Assembly (NCBI GenBank): GCA_934662525.1
Contig: CAKUKJ010000033.1
Coordinates: 1 to 12,063, forward strand
Reading direction: 5' to 3'
DNA: 12,063 nucleotides
Source: an uncultured Coriobacteriales bacterium
Lineage (GTDB): Bacteria; Actinomycetota; Coriobacteriia; Coriobacteriales; UMGS124
A model generated the notes under the pieces. That model saw nothing but the letters and a program-made list of their open reading frames with translations. It had not been told where the DNA came from and made no database searches. A program made the position numbers and the translations under genes. This document shows, one piece after another, positions 1 through 7,501 of the stretch (its first letter is position 1; every line of letters begins with the position of its first letter).

Positions 1-666
1 ATCGTGCGGATATTAGACTCCTTTGCTGAGCTGGAGGCTGAGCTGGAGGCTGAGCTGGAGGCGAGACGGAGGCAGTATGCCTACTATCGGGATAAGCTCC
101 TCAGATTCGATAGAGAGAGAGTTCCTTGGCTGAAGATGGGTTCCTTCGCCTCCATCAAAACAGGCTCGAAGGCACCTTCGATTGTAGGCGAAGGACCGTT
201 TCCCTACATCAATGCGGGAACTACGCCGTCTGGCTGGTGCGTTTTAACAAATGCGGATGGTGATACGGTGACAACTCCCTCAAGAGGTCAAGGAGGAATT
301 GGCTTCGTGGGCTACCAGAAGGGCCCCTTCTGGTGCGGGCCACTTTGCTATCGCATCAAATCGACTAACCCTGAGGTAATGAACAAGTACCTCTATTATT
401 GTCTTGCTGCACGAGCCGACCTAATTTTAAAGTGCGTGAAAGAAGGGGGTACGCCTGCGGTAAACCGTTCCGATTTGTTAAATGTGGAGATCCCCGTTCC
501 CCCTCTCTCCGAGCAACGCCGCATCGTCGATGTTCTCGACAAGTTCAGCGCTCTTACCACCTCGCTCACCGACGGATTGCCTGCCGAGATTGAGGCGAAC
601 CGCAAAAGGTACGAGTATTATCGCGACAAGCTTCTCGATTTGCCCAGGAGGGAAAGCGCGGCATGA
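1..666 (+). CDS. hsdS: Type I restriction-modification specificity subunit HsdS, 5'-truncated by window edge
   Basis: HsdS is the DNA-recognition subunit of a type I R-M complex; it holds two HsdM and, for cleavage, two HsdR. The frame is open through base 1, so the visible 221 codons are the C-terminal part and the GTG at 4 is not a real start. In order: the end of the central conserved region (ILDSF, a Glu/Ala/Leu spacer helix with three AELE repeats, then RRRQYAYYRDKLL), the second target-recognition domain (about codons 42-160 of the visible part, with a GGTPAVNRSDL ending), then the distal conserved region (IPVPPLSEQRRIVDVLD and a helix closing in NRKRYEYYRDKLLDL). The two YYRDKLL helices are the internal repeat typical of HsdS. 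The recognition domain is AT-richer than the surrounding genes (positions 361-480 are about 46% GC by hand count). The target sequence cannot be read from the protein. Confidence 0.93.
   Translation: MVRILDSFAELEAELEAELEARRRQYAYYRDKLLRFDRERVPWLKMGSFASIKTGSKAPSIVGEGPFPYINAGTTPSGWCVLTNADGDTVTTPSRGQGGIGFVGYQKGPFWCGPLCYRIKSTNPEVMNKYLYYCLAARADLILKCVKEGGTPAVNRSDLLNVEIPVPPLSEQRRIVDVLDKFSALTTSLTDGLPAEIEANRKRYEYYRDKLLDLPRRESAA
25..60 (+). repeat. Three perfect 12-bp tandem repeats in the hsdS spacer helix
   Basis: The unit GCTGAGCTGGAG occurs three times without mismatch at 25-36, 37-48 and 49-60. Each unit encodes Ala-Glu-Leu-Glu, so gain or loss of a unit keeps the frame. The place matches the central spacer of HsdS, where EcoR124I and its relative differ by one 12-bp (TAEL) unit and recognise targets with different non-specific spacer length. 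That variation occurs at this locus is inference. Confidence 0.9.
646..652 (+). promoter_or_regulatory. Shine-Dalgarno for hsdR inside the end of hsdS
   Basis: AGGAGGG ends 10 nt before the ATG at 663. It lies inside hsdS and fixes the hsdR start at the ATGA overlap (ATG 663-665, TGA 664-666), pointing to translational coupling of the two subunits. Confidence 0.75.
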
Positions 667-3600
667 TAGACGATGAGCCCGTTGAGCAGATAGATGTCGT
701 GGCCGACTGCCCGGTCAAGACCTACTCGGTTCTGCTCGAGGGGCCGGATGCCACGGTTTGCGCCGAAGTGCCCAGGGTGCCTTCGGATTCCACTGCCTAT
801 CAGTCTGAGGCGGAGCTGGAGCGCGAGTTCATCGCCCAACTTTGCCGCCAGGGGTACGAGCGAATCCGCGTGCATGACCAAGACGGGCTTATCGCGAACT
901 TGCGCCGCCAGATTGAGAGGCTCAACGGGTTTGTCTTTGCCGACGCCGATTGGGACGCGTTCTTCCGCACCCAGATTGCCAATGCGGCGGACGGCATCGT
1001 CGAGAAGACCAGGCGCATCCAAAAGGCACCCGTCATCGACTTTACCTGCGCTGATGGTACGCTGCGCAATATCGCGCTCATCGACCGCGACCATATCCAC
1101 AGGAACTGCCTGCAGGTCATGAACCAGTACGAGGCCAACGAGGGCGCGCATCAGAACCGCTACGACGTCACCATCCTCGTGAACGGTCTGCCCCTCGTGC
1201 ATGTGGAGCTCAAGCGACGCGGTGTCGCGCTCAGGCAGGCCTTCAACCAGATCGAGCGCTACCAGCGGGAAAGCTTCTGGTCGCAGTCGGGGCTGTTCGA
1301 GTATGTCCAGCTCTTCGTGATTTCCAACGGCTCTCGCACTAAATACTATTCCAACACCACGCGCTGGCAAAAGACGCATGCTGAGCTAGGCAAGAAAACG
1401 AGCGCATCCTACCAGTTCACCAGCTGGTGGACCGATGCCGAGAACCATCGCATCATGGATCTTGTGCCGTTCACGGCGTCGTTCTTCTCCCGAGGCACGC
1501 TGCTCATGGTGCTCACGCATTACTGTGTGCTCGACGTCGACGACAACCTGCTGGTTATGCGGCCCTATCAGATTTGCGCTACCGAGCGCATCCTCAACCG
1601 CATCCTCATCTCGGAGCTGGACAAGAAGCGCTTGGGCACGCTTGCCGCAGGCGGCTTCGTTTGGCACACCACCGGCTCGGGCAAGACTCTCACCTCGTTC
1701 AAAACTGCCCAGCTGGCAAGCGCCATGGAGGGCGTCGACAAAGTCTTGTTCGTCGTGGACCGCAAAGACCTCGACTATCAGACCATGAAGGAATACAACA
1801 AGTTCCAGCCAGGCGCTGTCAATGGCTCCACCAACACCGAGGCGCTGAGGAGAAACCTCGAGTCCACGGCGGCTGACAGGCGCATCTGTGTCACGACCAT
1901 CCAGAAACTTGCCGTATACCTGTCGCATGCCCAGAAGGACAACCCTCTCTTTGCGCGCCATGTCGTGTTCATCTTCGACGAGTGCCATCGCAGCCAATTC
2001 GGCAAGATGCACTCTGCCATCACCCACTGGTTCAAAAACTACCACCTGTTCGGCTTTACGGGCACGCCCATCTTTGCCAAGAACGCGCGTAGCGGCGGCG
2101 ACCCGGAGCTGCGCACGACCCAGCAGGCCTTTGGCGACTGCCTGCACAAGTACACGGTGGTCAACGCCATCGACGACGGCAACGTTCTGCCTTTCAAGAT
2201 TGACTACGTGAAGACCTTCCATCATAAGGACGGCCGTCCCAGCGAGCAGGTTGAGGGCATCGACACAAACACCGCCTGGCAAAACCCTCGGCGCATAGGG
2301 CTGGTCAGCGAGTACATCCTCGACCACTTCGATCAAAAGACCAAGCGTGACACGGCTTTCTACAACTACAAGGGCAGGCACCATCGGGGTTTCAACGCCA
2401 TTCTCGCCTGCGACTCCATTCCCTCGGCTCAGGCGTATTACATTGAACTCAAGCGCCTTGCCGCGAAGCGCGACCGCGCGCAGCGTTTGAAGATCGCGAC
2501 TATCTTCACCTATGCCCCCAACGGTGAGGAAGACGATGCCCAGGGGATGTTGACGGAGGAGCGGCTTGATACCGACGGCATGGCGGTCGCCGACCGCGAG
2601 TTCCTAGACGGCGCCATCGCCGACTACAACGCGATGTTCAAGACGAATTGCGGCACCGATGCCAAAGGGTTCGACAACTACTACAAAGACGTCTCCCAGC
2701 GCATGAAGAACCGCGAGCTCGACTTGCTCATCGTCGTGGACATGTTCCTCACGGGGTTCGACGCCAAGACGCTCAACACGCTGTGGGTGGACAAAAACCT
2801 GCGCATGCACGGGCTTATCCAGGCATTCAGCCGCACAAACCGCATCCTCAACTCGGTGAAGACGTTCGGCAACATCGTGTGTTTCCGCGACCTGTCCCGT
2901 GAAGTCGACGAGTCGCTTTCCCTGTTTGGCGACCCCGATGCGGGTGGCATCGTCGTGCTCAAGCCTTATGAGGACTACTTCAAGCGCTACGCCGAGCTGC
3001 TTGCGCATCTGCGGGGCGATTACCCGCTTGAGGCGGGCTTTGAGATGTTGGGCGAGGAGGCGGAGAAAGACCTGGTCAAGACATTCAGCGAGCTTCTTCG
3101 GCTGCGCAACGTCCTTGTCTCGTTTGACCAGTTTGCGACAGATGACCCCATGGGCGAGCGCGAGCTGCAGGATTACCAGGGGCATTATCTCGACCTTGCC
3201 GACAAGTACAAGCGACAGCGCAAGGCCGAGCTTGCCAGTATCAGCGAAGACCTCGTCTTTGAGATGGAGTTGGTAAAGAGCGTCGAGGTCAACATCGACT
3301 ACATCCTCATGCTTGCCGAGCAGTTGCACGGTGACAATGTGCAAGACAAGGAGATTGCGGAGAAGATTCGTTCCGCAGTCGCCTCGTCGCCCGAGCTGCG
3401 TGACAAGGCCGATCTCATCGACGCGTTCTTGCAGCTGGTAGGTTTTGGCGATGATGACCCCATCGCCTTGCTCAGAGTGCTTCCGGTTCAGGAGAGGCAT
3501 GACTACGTTTCCGGGCAATGGCGCGATTTCGTGGCGAAGTCTATGGATGATGAGCTTGATGACATCATTCAATCCGAGAACCTCAAGCCAGAGGAGACCA

Positions 3601-3815
3601 GGGCACTTGTCTCGGAAGCGTTTGCCACGGGCGGCGTGCCTCGAGAGGGAACGGCGATTTCTGCCATCATGCGTCCCGTGTCACGCTTTGCCAAAGGCAA
3701 TCCCTACGGTGAGAAGCGCCAAAGGACGCTTGAGCTGCTCGTCACGTTCTATGAGCGTTTCAGAAGCTTGACGAACAGGTATCCGATGAAATTAGATGAC
3801 AGCATCGCATTCTGA
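663..3815 (+). CDS. hsdR: Type I restriction endonuclease subunit HsdR (EcoR124-like)
   Basis: This is the restriction and translocation subunit, 1050 aa, close to the usual length of the EcoR124 (type IC) family. It pumps DNA using ATP and cuts far from the site when the DNA is unmethylated. N-terminal nuclease: D168 and E182-L-K184 form the PD-(D/E)XK core, followed by Q196-x3-Y200, the QxxxY motif of HsdR nucleases. Superfamily 2 helicase motors: Walker A HTTGSGKT (335-342), DECH box (439-442), TGTP motif III (466-469), motif V around DMFLTGFD (693-700) and motif VI QAFSRTNR (720-727). The C-terminal part, roughly 850-1050, is the helical region that docks to the methylase in this family. 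All catalytic motifs are intact, so it should be active. It overlaps hsdS by 4 bp; hsdM must lie left of the window. Confidence 0.97.
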   Translation: MIDDEPVEQIDVVADCPVKTYSVLLEGPDATVCAEVPRVPSDSTAYQSEAELEREFIAQLCRQGYERIRVHDQDGLIANLRRQIERLNGFVFADADWDAFFRTQIANAADGIVEKTRRIQKAPVIDFTCADGTLRNIALIDRDHIHRNCLQVMNQYEANEGAHQNRYDVTILVNGLPLVHVELKRRGVALRQAFNQIERYQRESFWSQSGLFEYVQLFVISNGSRTKYYSNTTRWQKTHAELGKKTSASYQFTSWWTDAENHRIMDLVPFTASFFSRGTLLMVLTHYCVLDVDDNLLVMRPYQICATERILNRILISELDKKRLGTLAAGGFVWHTTGSGKTLTSFKTAQLASAMEGVDKVLFVVDRKDLDYQTMKEYNKFQPGAVNGSTNTEALRRNLESTAADRRICVTTIQKLAVYLSHAQKDNPLFARHVVFIFDECHRSQFGKMHSAITHWFKNYHLFGFTGTPIFAKNARSGGDPELRTTQQAFGDCLHKYTVVNAIDDGNVLPFKIDYVKTFHHKDGRPSEQVEGIDTNTAWQNPRRIGLVSEYILDHFDQKTKRDTAFYNYKGRHHRGFNAILACDSIPSAQAYYIELKRLAAKRDRAQRLKIATIFTYAPNGEEDDAQGMLTEERLDTDGMAVADREFLDGAIADYNAMFKTNCGTDAKGFDNYYKDVSQRMKNRELDLLIVVDMFLTGFDAKTLNTLWVDKNLRMHGLIQAFSRTNRILNSVKTFGNIVCFRDLSREVDESLSLFGDPDAGGIVVLKPYEDYFKRYAELLAHLRGDYPLEAGFEMLGEEAEKDLVKTFSELLRLRNVLVSFDQFATDDPMGERELQDYQGHYLDLADKYKRQRKAELASISEDLVFEMELVKSVEVNIDYILMLAEQLHGDNVQDKEIAEKIRSAVASSPELRDKADLIDAFLQLVGFGDDDPIALLRVLPVQERHDYVSGQWRDFVAKSMDDELDDIIQSENLKPEETRALVSEAFATGGVPREGTAISAIMRPVSRFAKGNPYGEKRQRTLELLVTFYERFRSLTNRYPMKLDDSIAF

Positions 3816-3838
3816 GCGCTTCGCCCCGCCGCTCTTTT
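3814..3838 (+). terminator. Weak terminator-like hairpin after hsdR
   Basis: GAGCG (3814-3818) can pair with CGCTC (3830-3834) across an 11-nt loop, followed by TTTT. The stem is only 5 bp and begins inside the stop codon, so it may be chance. It is the only terminator candidate between hsdR and tcdA. Confidence 0.3.
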
Positions 3839-3895
3839 GCGTGCCCATTTCTCATGCACCTTTGGCTTGCGCGCGCGGGAGCGTTGTCGCTGCGC

Positions 3896-3901
3896 TATCA
3901 T
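3896..3901 (+). promoter_or_regulatory. Possible -10 box for tcdA
   Basis: TATCAT fits a -10 hexamer and would start a transcript about 45 nt before the tcdA ATG. No convincing -35 lies 16-18 bp upstream. The rest of the 139-bp hsdR-tcdA gap shows nothing clear. Confidence 0.3.
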
Positions 3902-3942
3902 GGCCGGGCCGTTTTTCGCGGCAGGTGCACGATGGCGTCGCG

Positions 3943-3948
3943 AGGAGG
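3943..3948 (+). promoter_or_regulatory. Shine-Dalgarno that decides the tcdA start
   Basis: AGGAGG lies 6 nt before ATG 3955. The same frame is open upstream to 3796 inside hsdR, but only the ATG at 3955 has a ribosome site and gives the normal N-terminus of the family. Confidence 0.8.
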
Positions 3949-3954
3949 CCCCGC

Positions 3955-4758
3955 ATGTTGCTCGACCAGTTTTCACGCACGAGGCTTTTGCTCGGCGACG
4001 ACGGCGTGGAGGCGCTGCATGGCGCACGCGTGTGCGTGTTCGGCGTGGGCGGCGTGGGCGGTTATGCCGTGGAGGCCCTTGCCCGCTGCGGCGTGGGCGC
4101 CATCGACATCGTCGACGACGACAAGGTCTGCATTACCAACATCAACCGCCAAGTCATCGCCACATGGGATACGGTCGGCCGCTACAAGGTCGACGTGATG
4201 GCCGAGCGCATCGCCTCCATCAACCCAGGCTGCAAGGTCACCAAGCACTGCTGCTTCTACCTGCCGCAGACGCGCGGCGAGTTCGACTTCGCTTCGTATG
4301 ACTACGTGGTGGACGCCGTGGACACGGTCACCGCCAAGCTCGACATCATCATGGCCGCCAACGAGGCGGGCACCCGCGTCATCTCGTGCATGGGCGCGGG
4401 CAACAAGCTCGATCCCACCAAGCTCGAGGTGGCCGACATCTACGACACCTCGGTGTGCCGCCTCGCCCGCGTCATGCGCCGCGAGCTGCGCCGTCGCGGC
4501 ATCCCCGCGCTCAAGTGCGTCTACTCGCGCGAGCCCTCCATCGAGGTACCCGACGGTGCCGCCGCCTGCAAGAGGGGCTGCGTCTGCCCGCCCGGCTCCG
4601 CCCGCACCTGCCTCGATCGCCGTGCGGTGCCCGGCTCCGTCTCGTTCGTGCCGAGCGTGGCGGGCCTCATCATCGCCTCCGAGGTCGTGCGCGACCTTGT
4701 GAGTGCGCCGGCCGTGCCGGCGGGACGGCCCGACGGGTTTGAGCAGGCCGATTGCTAA
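3955..4758 (+). CDS. tcdA: tRNA threonylcarbamoyladenosine dehydratase (ThiF/E1-like)
   Basis: This 267-aa E1-like enzyme uses ATP to cyclise t6A at position 37 of ANN-decoding tRNAs to ct6A. N-terminal FSRTRLLLG (6-14) is the usual opening of this subfamily. The nucleotide-binding loop is GVGGVGG (30-36); DDD (54-56) and TNINRQ (61-66) bind ATP-Mg; DAVD (120-123) is the later conserved acidic site. The ending PGSVSFVPSVAGLIIA is typical of Gram-positive TcdA homologues. Between residues 205 and 219 there is a four-cysteine cluster, CKRGCVCPPGSARTC, that I do not recall from the E. coli enzyme; it could hold metal or form disulfides. No sulfurtransferase or sulfur-carrier gene is next to it, which speaks against MoeB or ThiF. 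It starts the +strand run that continues into the MocR gene. Confidence 0.88.
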   Translation: MLLDQFSRTRLLLGDDGVEALHGARVCVFGVGGVGGYAVEALARCGVGAIDIVDDDKVCITNINRQVIATWDTVGRYKVDVMAERIASINPGCKVTKHCCFYLPQTRGEFDFASYDYVVDAVDTVTAKLDIIMAANEAGTRVISCMGAGNKLDPTKLEVADIYDTSVCRLARVMRRELRRRGIPALKCVYSREPSIEVPDGAAACKRGCVCPPGSARTCLDRRAVPGSVSFVPSVAGLIIASEVVRDLVSAPAVPAGRPDGFEQADC

Positions 4759-4779
4759 GCCTGAAGGGTGGCACGTGCG

Positions 4780-6252
4780 ATGCTTACGTATGACGTGTCC
4801 CAACGCAGCGATGAGAGCATGTATGAATACCTATATCTCTGCATACGCTCAGATATAGAAAACGGCGTCATCCCCGCAGGTGCCCGCCTGCCGTCCAAGC
4901 GTGCTTTCGCCAATCATCTCGGCGTGAGCCTCATTACCGTGGAGGGCGCGTATTCCCAGCTTGTGGCCGAGGGCTATGTGCGCTCCGAGCCGCGGCGGGG
5001 TTATTATGCGTGCGAGATTGATGCACGGCCCATGCGGCAAGCGCAAAATCACGCAGGTGCGGCGGGCTTACCGGCTCCTGCCTCTGCCTTCGCTTCCTGC
5101 CCCAACGAGTCGCCGCTCATCGCCGACTTCTCGGGCGGGTCCCTTCCTCTTGCGCGCTTCCCCTTCGCCAGCTGGGCCAAGACCATGCGCGAAGTCCTGA
5201 GCCGCGAGCCCGAGCAGGCGCTCCTCGGCGACACGTGCGCGCAGGGATCTCTTGCCTTGCGCGAGCAGCTTGCCGACTACCTGCGCTCCTTCCGCGGCAT
5301 GCGGGTCGACCCCTCTCAGATTGTGGTGGCCGCAGGGTCGCAGGTGCTCTACAACCTCATCGTCCAGCTGCTTGGGCGCGACGTGGGCTACGCGGTCGAG
5401 ACGCCGGGCTATCCGCGCCTCACGAGCATCTACCGAGCCAATGACGTGCGCCTCTCGCATATCCCGCTCGACGAGGGCGGCATTCGCGTCGACGAGCTCG
5501 CTTCCTCGGGGGCCGGCGTTGTGCACATCATGCCGTCGCACCAGTTCCCCACGGGCCAGGTCACGTCGGTCTCGCGCCGCTACGAGCTTCTGGGCTGGGC
5601 GAGCGAGCGCCCCGGCCGCTTCATTGTGGAAGACGACTACGACTGCGAGTTCCGCCTTTCGGGCCGCCCCATTCCTTCGCTTATGAGCGTCGATGCAAGC
5701 TCGTGCGTCATCTACACCAACACGTTTGCCAAGAGCCTCGGCGCGTCTTTCCGCATCGCCTACATGGTGCTGCCCGAGGCGCTTATGGACGCTTATCAGG
5801 AGCGGCTCGGCTTCTACTCATCGACGGTCTCCACCACCGAGCAGCTGGCCTTGGCCCACTTCATTTCTTCCGGCGAGTACGAGCGCCATGTCTCGCGCAC
5901 GCGCACCTATTATCGTGCGTTGCGAAACAGCCTGGTAGATGCCTTGCGTGCATGCCCCGCATCAGACTTCCTTCAAGTTGAGTCGACCGACGCGGGGCTC
6001 CACTTCCTCATGCGCGTCGACCGCGCGGTGCCCCAGGAGAAGCTCGTCACGGCTGCGTGGGCGCGCGGCGTCCGCCTTTCCCCGCTGTCGGGCTATTGCG
6101 CCCGCGTCGCCCCTGCTACCCCTGCTGCCCCGGATCGATCGGCGTGCTATGAGAACGCTTACGTCATGAGCTACGCCGGCCTTGCGCCCGAGCAAGTCGA
6201 CCCTGCCGTCGAGGCCCTCTCGCAGGCAATCCTGGACGTTCTGCACGCCTAG
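4780..6252 (+). CDS. MocR-family transcription regulator (GntR winged helix fused to class I aminotransferase domain)
   Basis: 490 aa with two domains. Residues about 12-78 form a GntR-type winged helix-turn-helix (LPSKRAFANHLGVS, VEGAYSQLVAEGYV, wing RRGYY). Residues about 105-490 form a fold type I aminotransferase-like sensor. PLP-site signatures are present: PSHQFPTG, EDDYD (284-288) and the Schiff-base lysine K318 in NTFAKSLG. MocR proteins bind PLP or a PLP adduct of an amino acid or amine and control genes of vitamin B6, GABA, taurine or similar metabolism. The effector and target here are unknown: no pdx, gab or divergent transport gene adjoins it. ATG 4780 was chosen over GTG 4768 because AAGGGTGG (4764-4771) sits at proper spacing and MLTYD is a common MocR opening. 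It follows tcdA by 21 bp, so the two may share a transcript. Confidence 0.9.
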   Translation: MLTYDVSQRSDESMYEYLYLCIRSDIENGVIPAGARLPSKRAFANHLGVSLITVEGAYSQLVAEGYVRSEPRRGYYACEIDARPMRQAQNHAGAAGLPAPASAFASCPNESPLIADFSGGSLPLARFPFASWAKTMREVLSREPEQALLGDTCAQGSLALREQLADYLRSFRGMRVDPSQIVVAAGSQVLYNLIVQLLGRDVGYAVETPGYPRLTSIYRANDVRLSHIPLDEGGIRVDELASSGAGVVHIMPSHQFPTGQVTSVSRRYELLGWASERPGRFIVEDDYDCEFRLSGRPIPSLMSVDASSCVIYTNTFAKSLGASFRIAYMVLPEALMDAYQERLGFYSSTVSTTEQLALAHFISSGEYERHVSRTRTYYRALRNSLVDALRACPASDFLQVESTDAGLHFLMRVDRAVPQEKLVTAAWARGVRLSPLSGYCARVAPATPAAPDRSACYENAYVMSYAGLAPEQVDPAVEALSQAILDVLHA

Positions 6253-6296
6253 CGTCGTGCATGCCCGCCCAGCCCGTCCCAAGGGCGGCCTTGGAG

Positions 6297-6302
6297 TACA
6301 CT
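6297..6302 (+). promoter_or_regulatory. Possible -10 box for argC
   Basis: TACACT in the 135-bp gap before argC resembles a -10 hexamer; no -35 is recognisable. The gap also holds an inverted pair, GCCTTGGA (6288-6295) and TCCAAGGC (6363-6370), 67 bp apart, and a direct repeat GCATCCA (6303-6309, 6319-6325). No arginine-repressor box is evident. Confidence 0.25.
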
Positions 6303-6370
6303 GCATCCACAAAAGACGGCATCCAGGGCGCATGCGGCTTCGCGGCCCGTGCGGTCGTGGAGTCCAAGGC

Positions 6371-6377
6371 GGAAGGA
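6371..6377 (+). promoter_or_regulatory. Shine-Dalgarno for argC
   Basis: GGAAGGA lies 10 nt before ATG 6388. The in-frame GTG at 6349 has no such site and would add 13 residues ahead of the nucleotide-binding strand, so it is not used. Confidence 0.7.
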
Positions 6378-6387
6378 ACGTGCGCAC

Positions 6388-7380
6388 ATGACGAAGGTAT
6401 TCATCGACGGCGGGGCGGGCACCACGGGCCTGCGCATCCACGGCAGGCTCGCAAACCGTGCGGACATCGAGCTGCTTCATGTGCCCCATGAGCTGCGCAA
6501 AGACCCCGCCGCCCGCGCAGAGGCCCTCAACGCGGCCGACATCGCCTTCCTCTGCCTGCCTGACGCCGCCTCCATCGAGGCCGTCTCGCTCATCGCAAAC
6601 CCGGACACGGTCGTCATCGACACCTCCACGGCGCACCGCACCGCCCCCGGTTGGACCTACGGTTTCCCCGAGGTGGGCGGCCTGCGCGAGCGCATCGCCT
6701 GCGCCAAGCGCATTGCTAACCCCGGCTGTCATGCGAGCGGCTTCATCGCCCTCGTCGCGCCCCTCGTCGCGGCGGGCGTCGTGCGAGCGGACGCCCAGTT
6801 GAGCGCGACTTCCCTCACCGGTTACTCGGGTGGCGGCAAGAAGACCATCGCCCAGTACGAGGAGGGCGCCTGCGGCGTCGAGGGCACGGGCGTCGATGGC
6901 GCCTCGTCCAGCGCCGTCATCCCCGCCGATACGTTGCTCCAGGCCCCGCGCCTCTACGCCTTGGGCCAGACGCACAAGCACCTCCCCGAGATGGTCAAGG
7001 TCTGCGGGCTGGCACATGCCCCCGTGTTCTGCCCGGTCATCGCCCCCTACTACGCAGGTATGGAGGTCATCGTGCCTCTGACCAGCCGCGACCTGGCCGA
7101 GGGCTGTGGCCTCGACGCCGTGGCCGACGCCTACGCGCGCGCCTATGCGCCCGGAAGCAGCCTCGTTCGCTTCGAGCGCACCCCCGACGAGGGCGGCTTC
7201 ATGTCGGCTGCGGCGTTTTCGGGCCGCGACGACATGCAGGTGGCCGTTGTGGGTAACGACGAGCGCATGACCCTCGTCGCCCGTTTCGACAACCTCGGCA
7301 AGGGCGCCTCGGGAGCGGCCATCCAAAACATGAACATCGTGCTCGGGTGCGAGGAGTCGTGCGGTCTCAACGTGGGCTAG
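6388..7380 (+). CDS. argC: N-acetyl-gamma-glutamyl-phosphate reductase, type 2
   Basis: This enzyme reduces N-acetylglutamyl 5-phosphate to N-acetylglutamate semialdehyde with NADPH, the third step of arginine (ornithine) synthesis, in the cytoplasm. 330 aa. The N-terminal nucleotide-binding motif is FIDGGAGTTG (residues 5-14), followed by AFLCLPD and DTSTAHR. The catalytic cysteine is C114 in NPGCHASG; the GYSGGGKK segment (about 149-156) is characteristic of the type 2 form. Many family members have NPGCYPTG; here H-A-S replaces Y-P-T, but the nucleophile is kept. A conserved basic stretch around QTHKHLPEM follows. No argJ, argB, argD or argF lies within the window, so this copy stands apart from any other arg genes. 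It has its own ribosome site and a possible -10 upstream. Confidence 0.93.
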   Translation: MTKVFIDGGAGTTGLRIHGRLANRADIELLHVPHELRKDPAARAEALNAADIAFLCLPDAASIEAVSLIANPDTVVIDTSTAHRTAPGWTYGFPEVGGLRERIACAKRIANPGCHASGFIALVAPLVAAGVVRADAQLSATSLTGYSGGGKKTIAQYEEGACGVEGTGVDGASSSAVIPADTLLQAPRLYALGQTHKHLPEMVKVCGLAHAPVFCPVIAPYYAGMEVIVPLTSRDLAEGCGLDAVADAYARAYAPGSSLVRFERTPDEGGFMSAAAFSGRDDMQVAVVGNDERMTLVARFDNLGKGASGAAIQNMNIVLGCEESCGLNVG

Positions 7381-7444
7381 GCCCCCGACCGAGCATTCTC
7401 TGCGGCCCCATCGCCGCTCCACATCCCGGGCGCCTCCCCCGTCG

Positions 7445-7450
7445 TACAAT
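7445..7450 (+). promoter_or_regulatory. Possible -10 box before the 7502 gene
   Basis: TACAAT fits a -10 hexamer well; no -35 at 16-18 bp is recognisable. A transcript would begin near 7457, a few bases before the hairpin at 7464. Confidence 0.4.
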
Positions 7451-7463
7451 CACCTCGATTCTG

Positions 7464-7486
7464 CGTCGGGCGAAGGAAGCCCGACG
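7464..7486 (+). promoter_or_regulatory. Perfect 8-bp hairpin with a GAAGGAA loop in the leader of the 7502 gene
   Basis: CGTCGGGC (7464-7471) pairs perfectly with GCCCGACG (7479-7486), leaving the 7-nt loop GAAGGAA. The loop looks like a ribosome-binding sequence but lies 23 nt before the ATG, too far for normal use. No T-run follows, so it is not a terminator of argC. The likely place is the 5' end of the mRNA. Confidence 0.5.
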
Positions 7487-7501
7487 GCGACCACAAGCGA
7501 G

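Noticed and set aside
25..60. Tandem repeat as part of a CRISPR array
   Set aside because: Units are contiguous, 12 bp, without spacers, and code in frame for the HsdS helix.
4..666. HsdS as a complete short protein starting at GTG 4
   Set aside because: The frame is open to base 1 and begins inside the central conserved helix of HsdS, so this is a truncated view of a longer gene.
3796..3954. Longer tcdA reading from 3796, overlapping hsdR
   Set aside because: The added 53 residues do not match the family, and only ATG 3955 has AGGAGG at proper spacing.
5962..7449. Long open frame on the minus strand opposite the MocR gene end and argC (495 codons), and similar ones opposite hsdR and the 7502 gene
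   Set aside because: They are low-complexity Arg/Gly/Ala/Val-rich shadows of GC-rich genes, without ribosome sites or recognisable domains.
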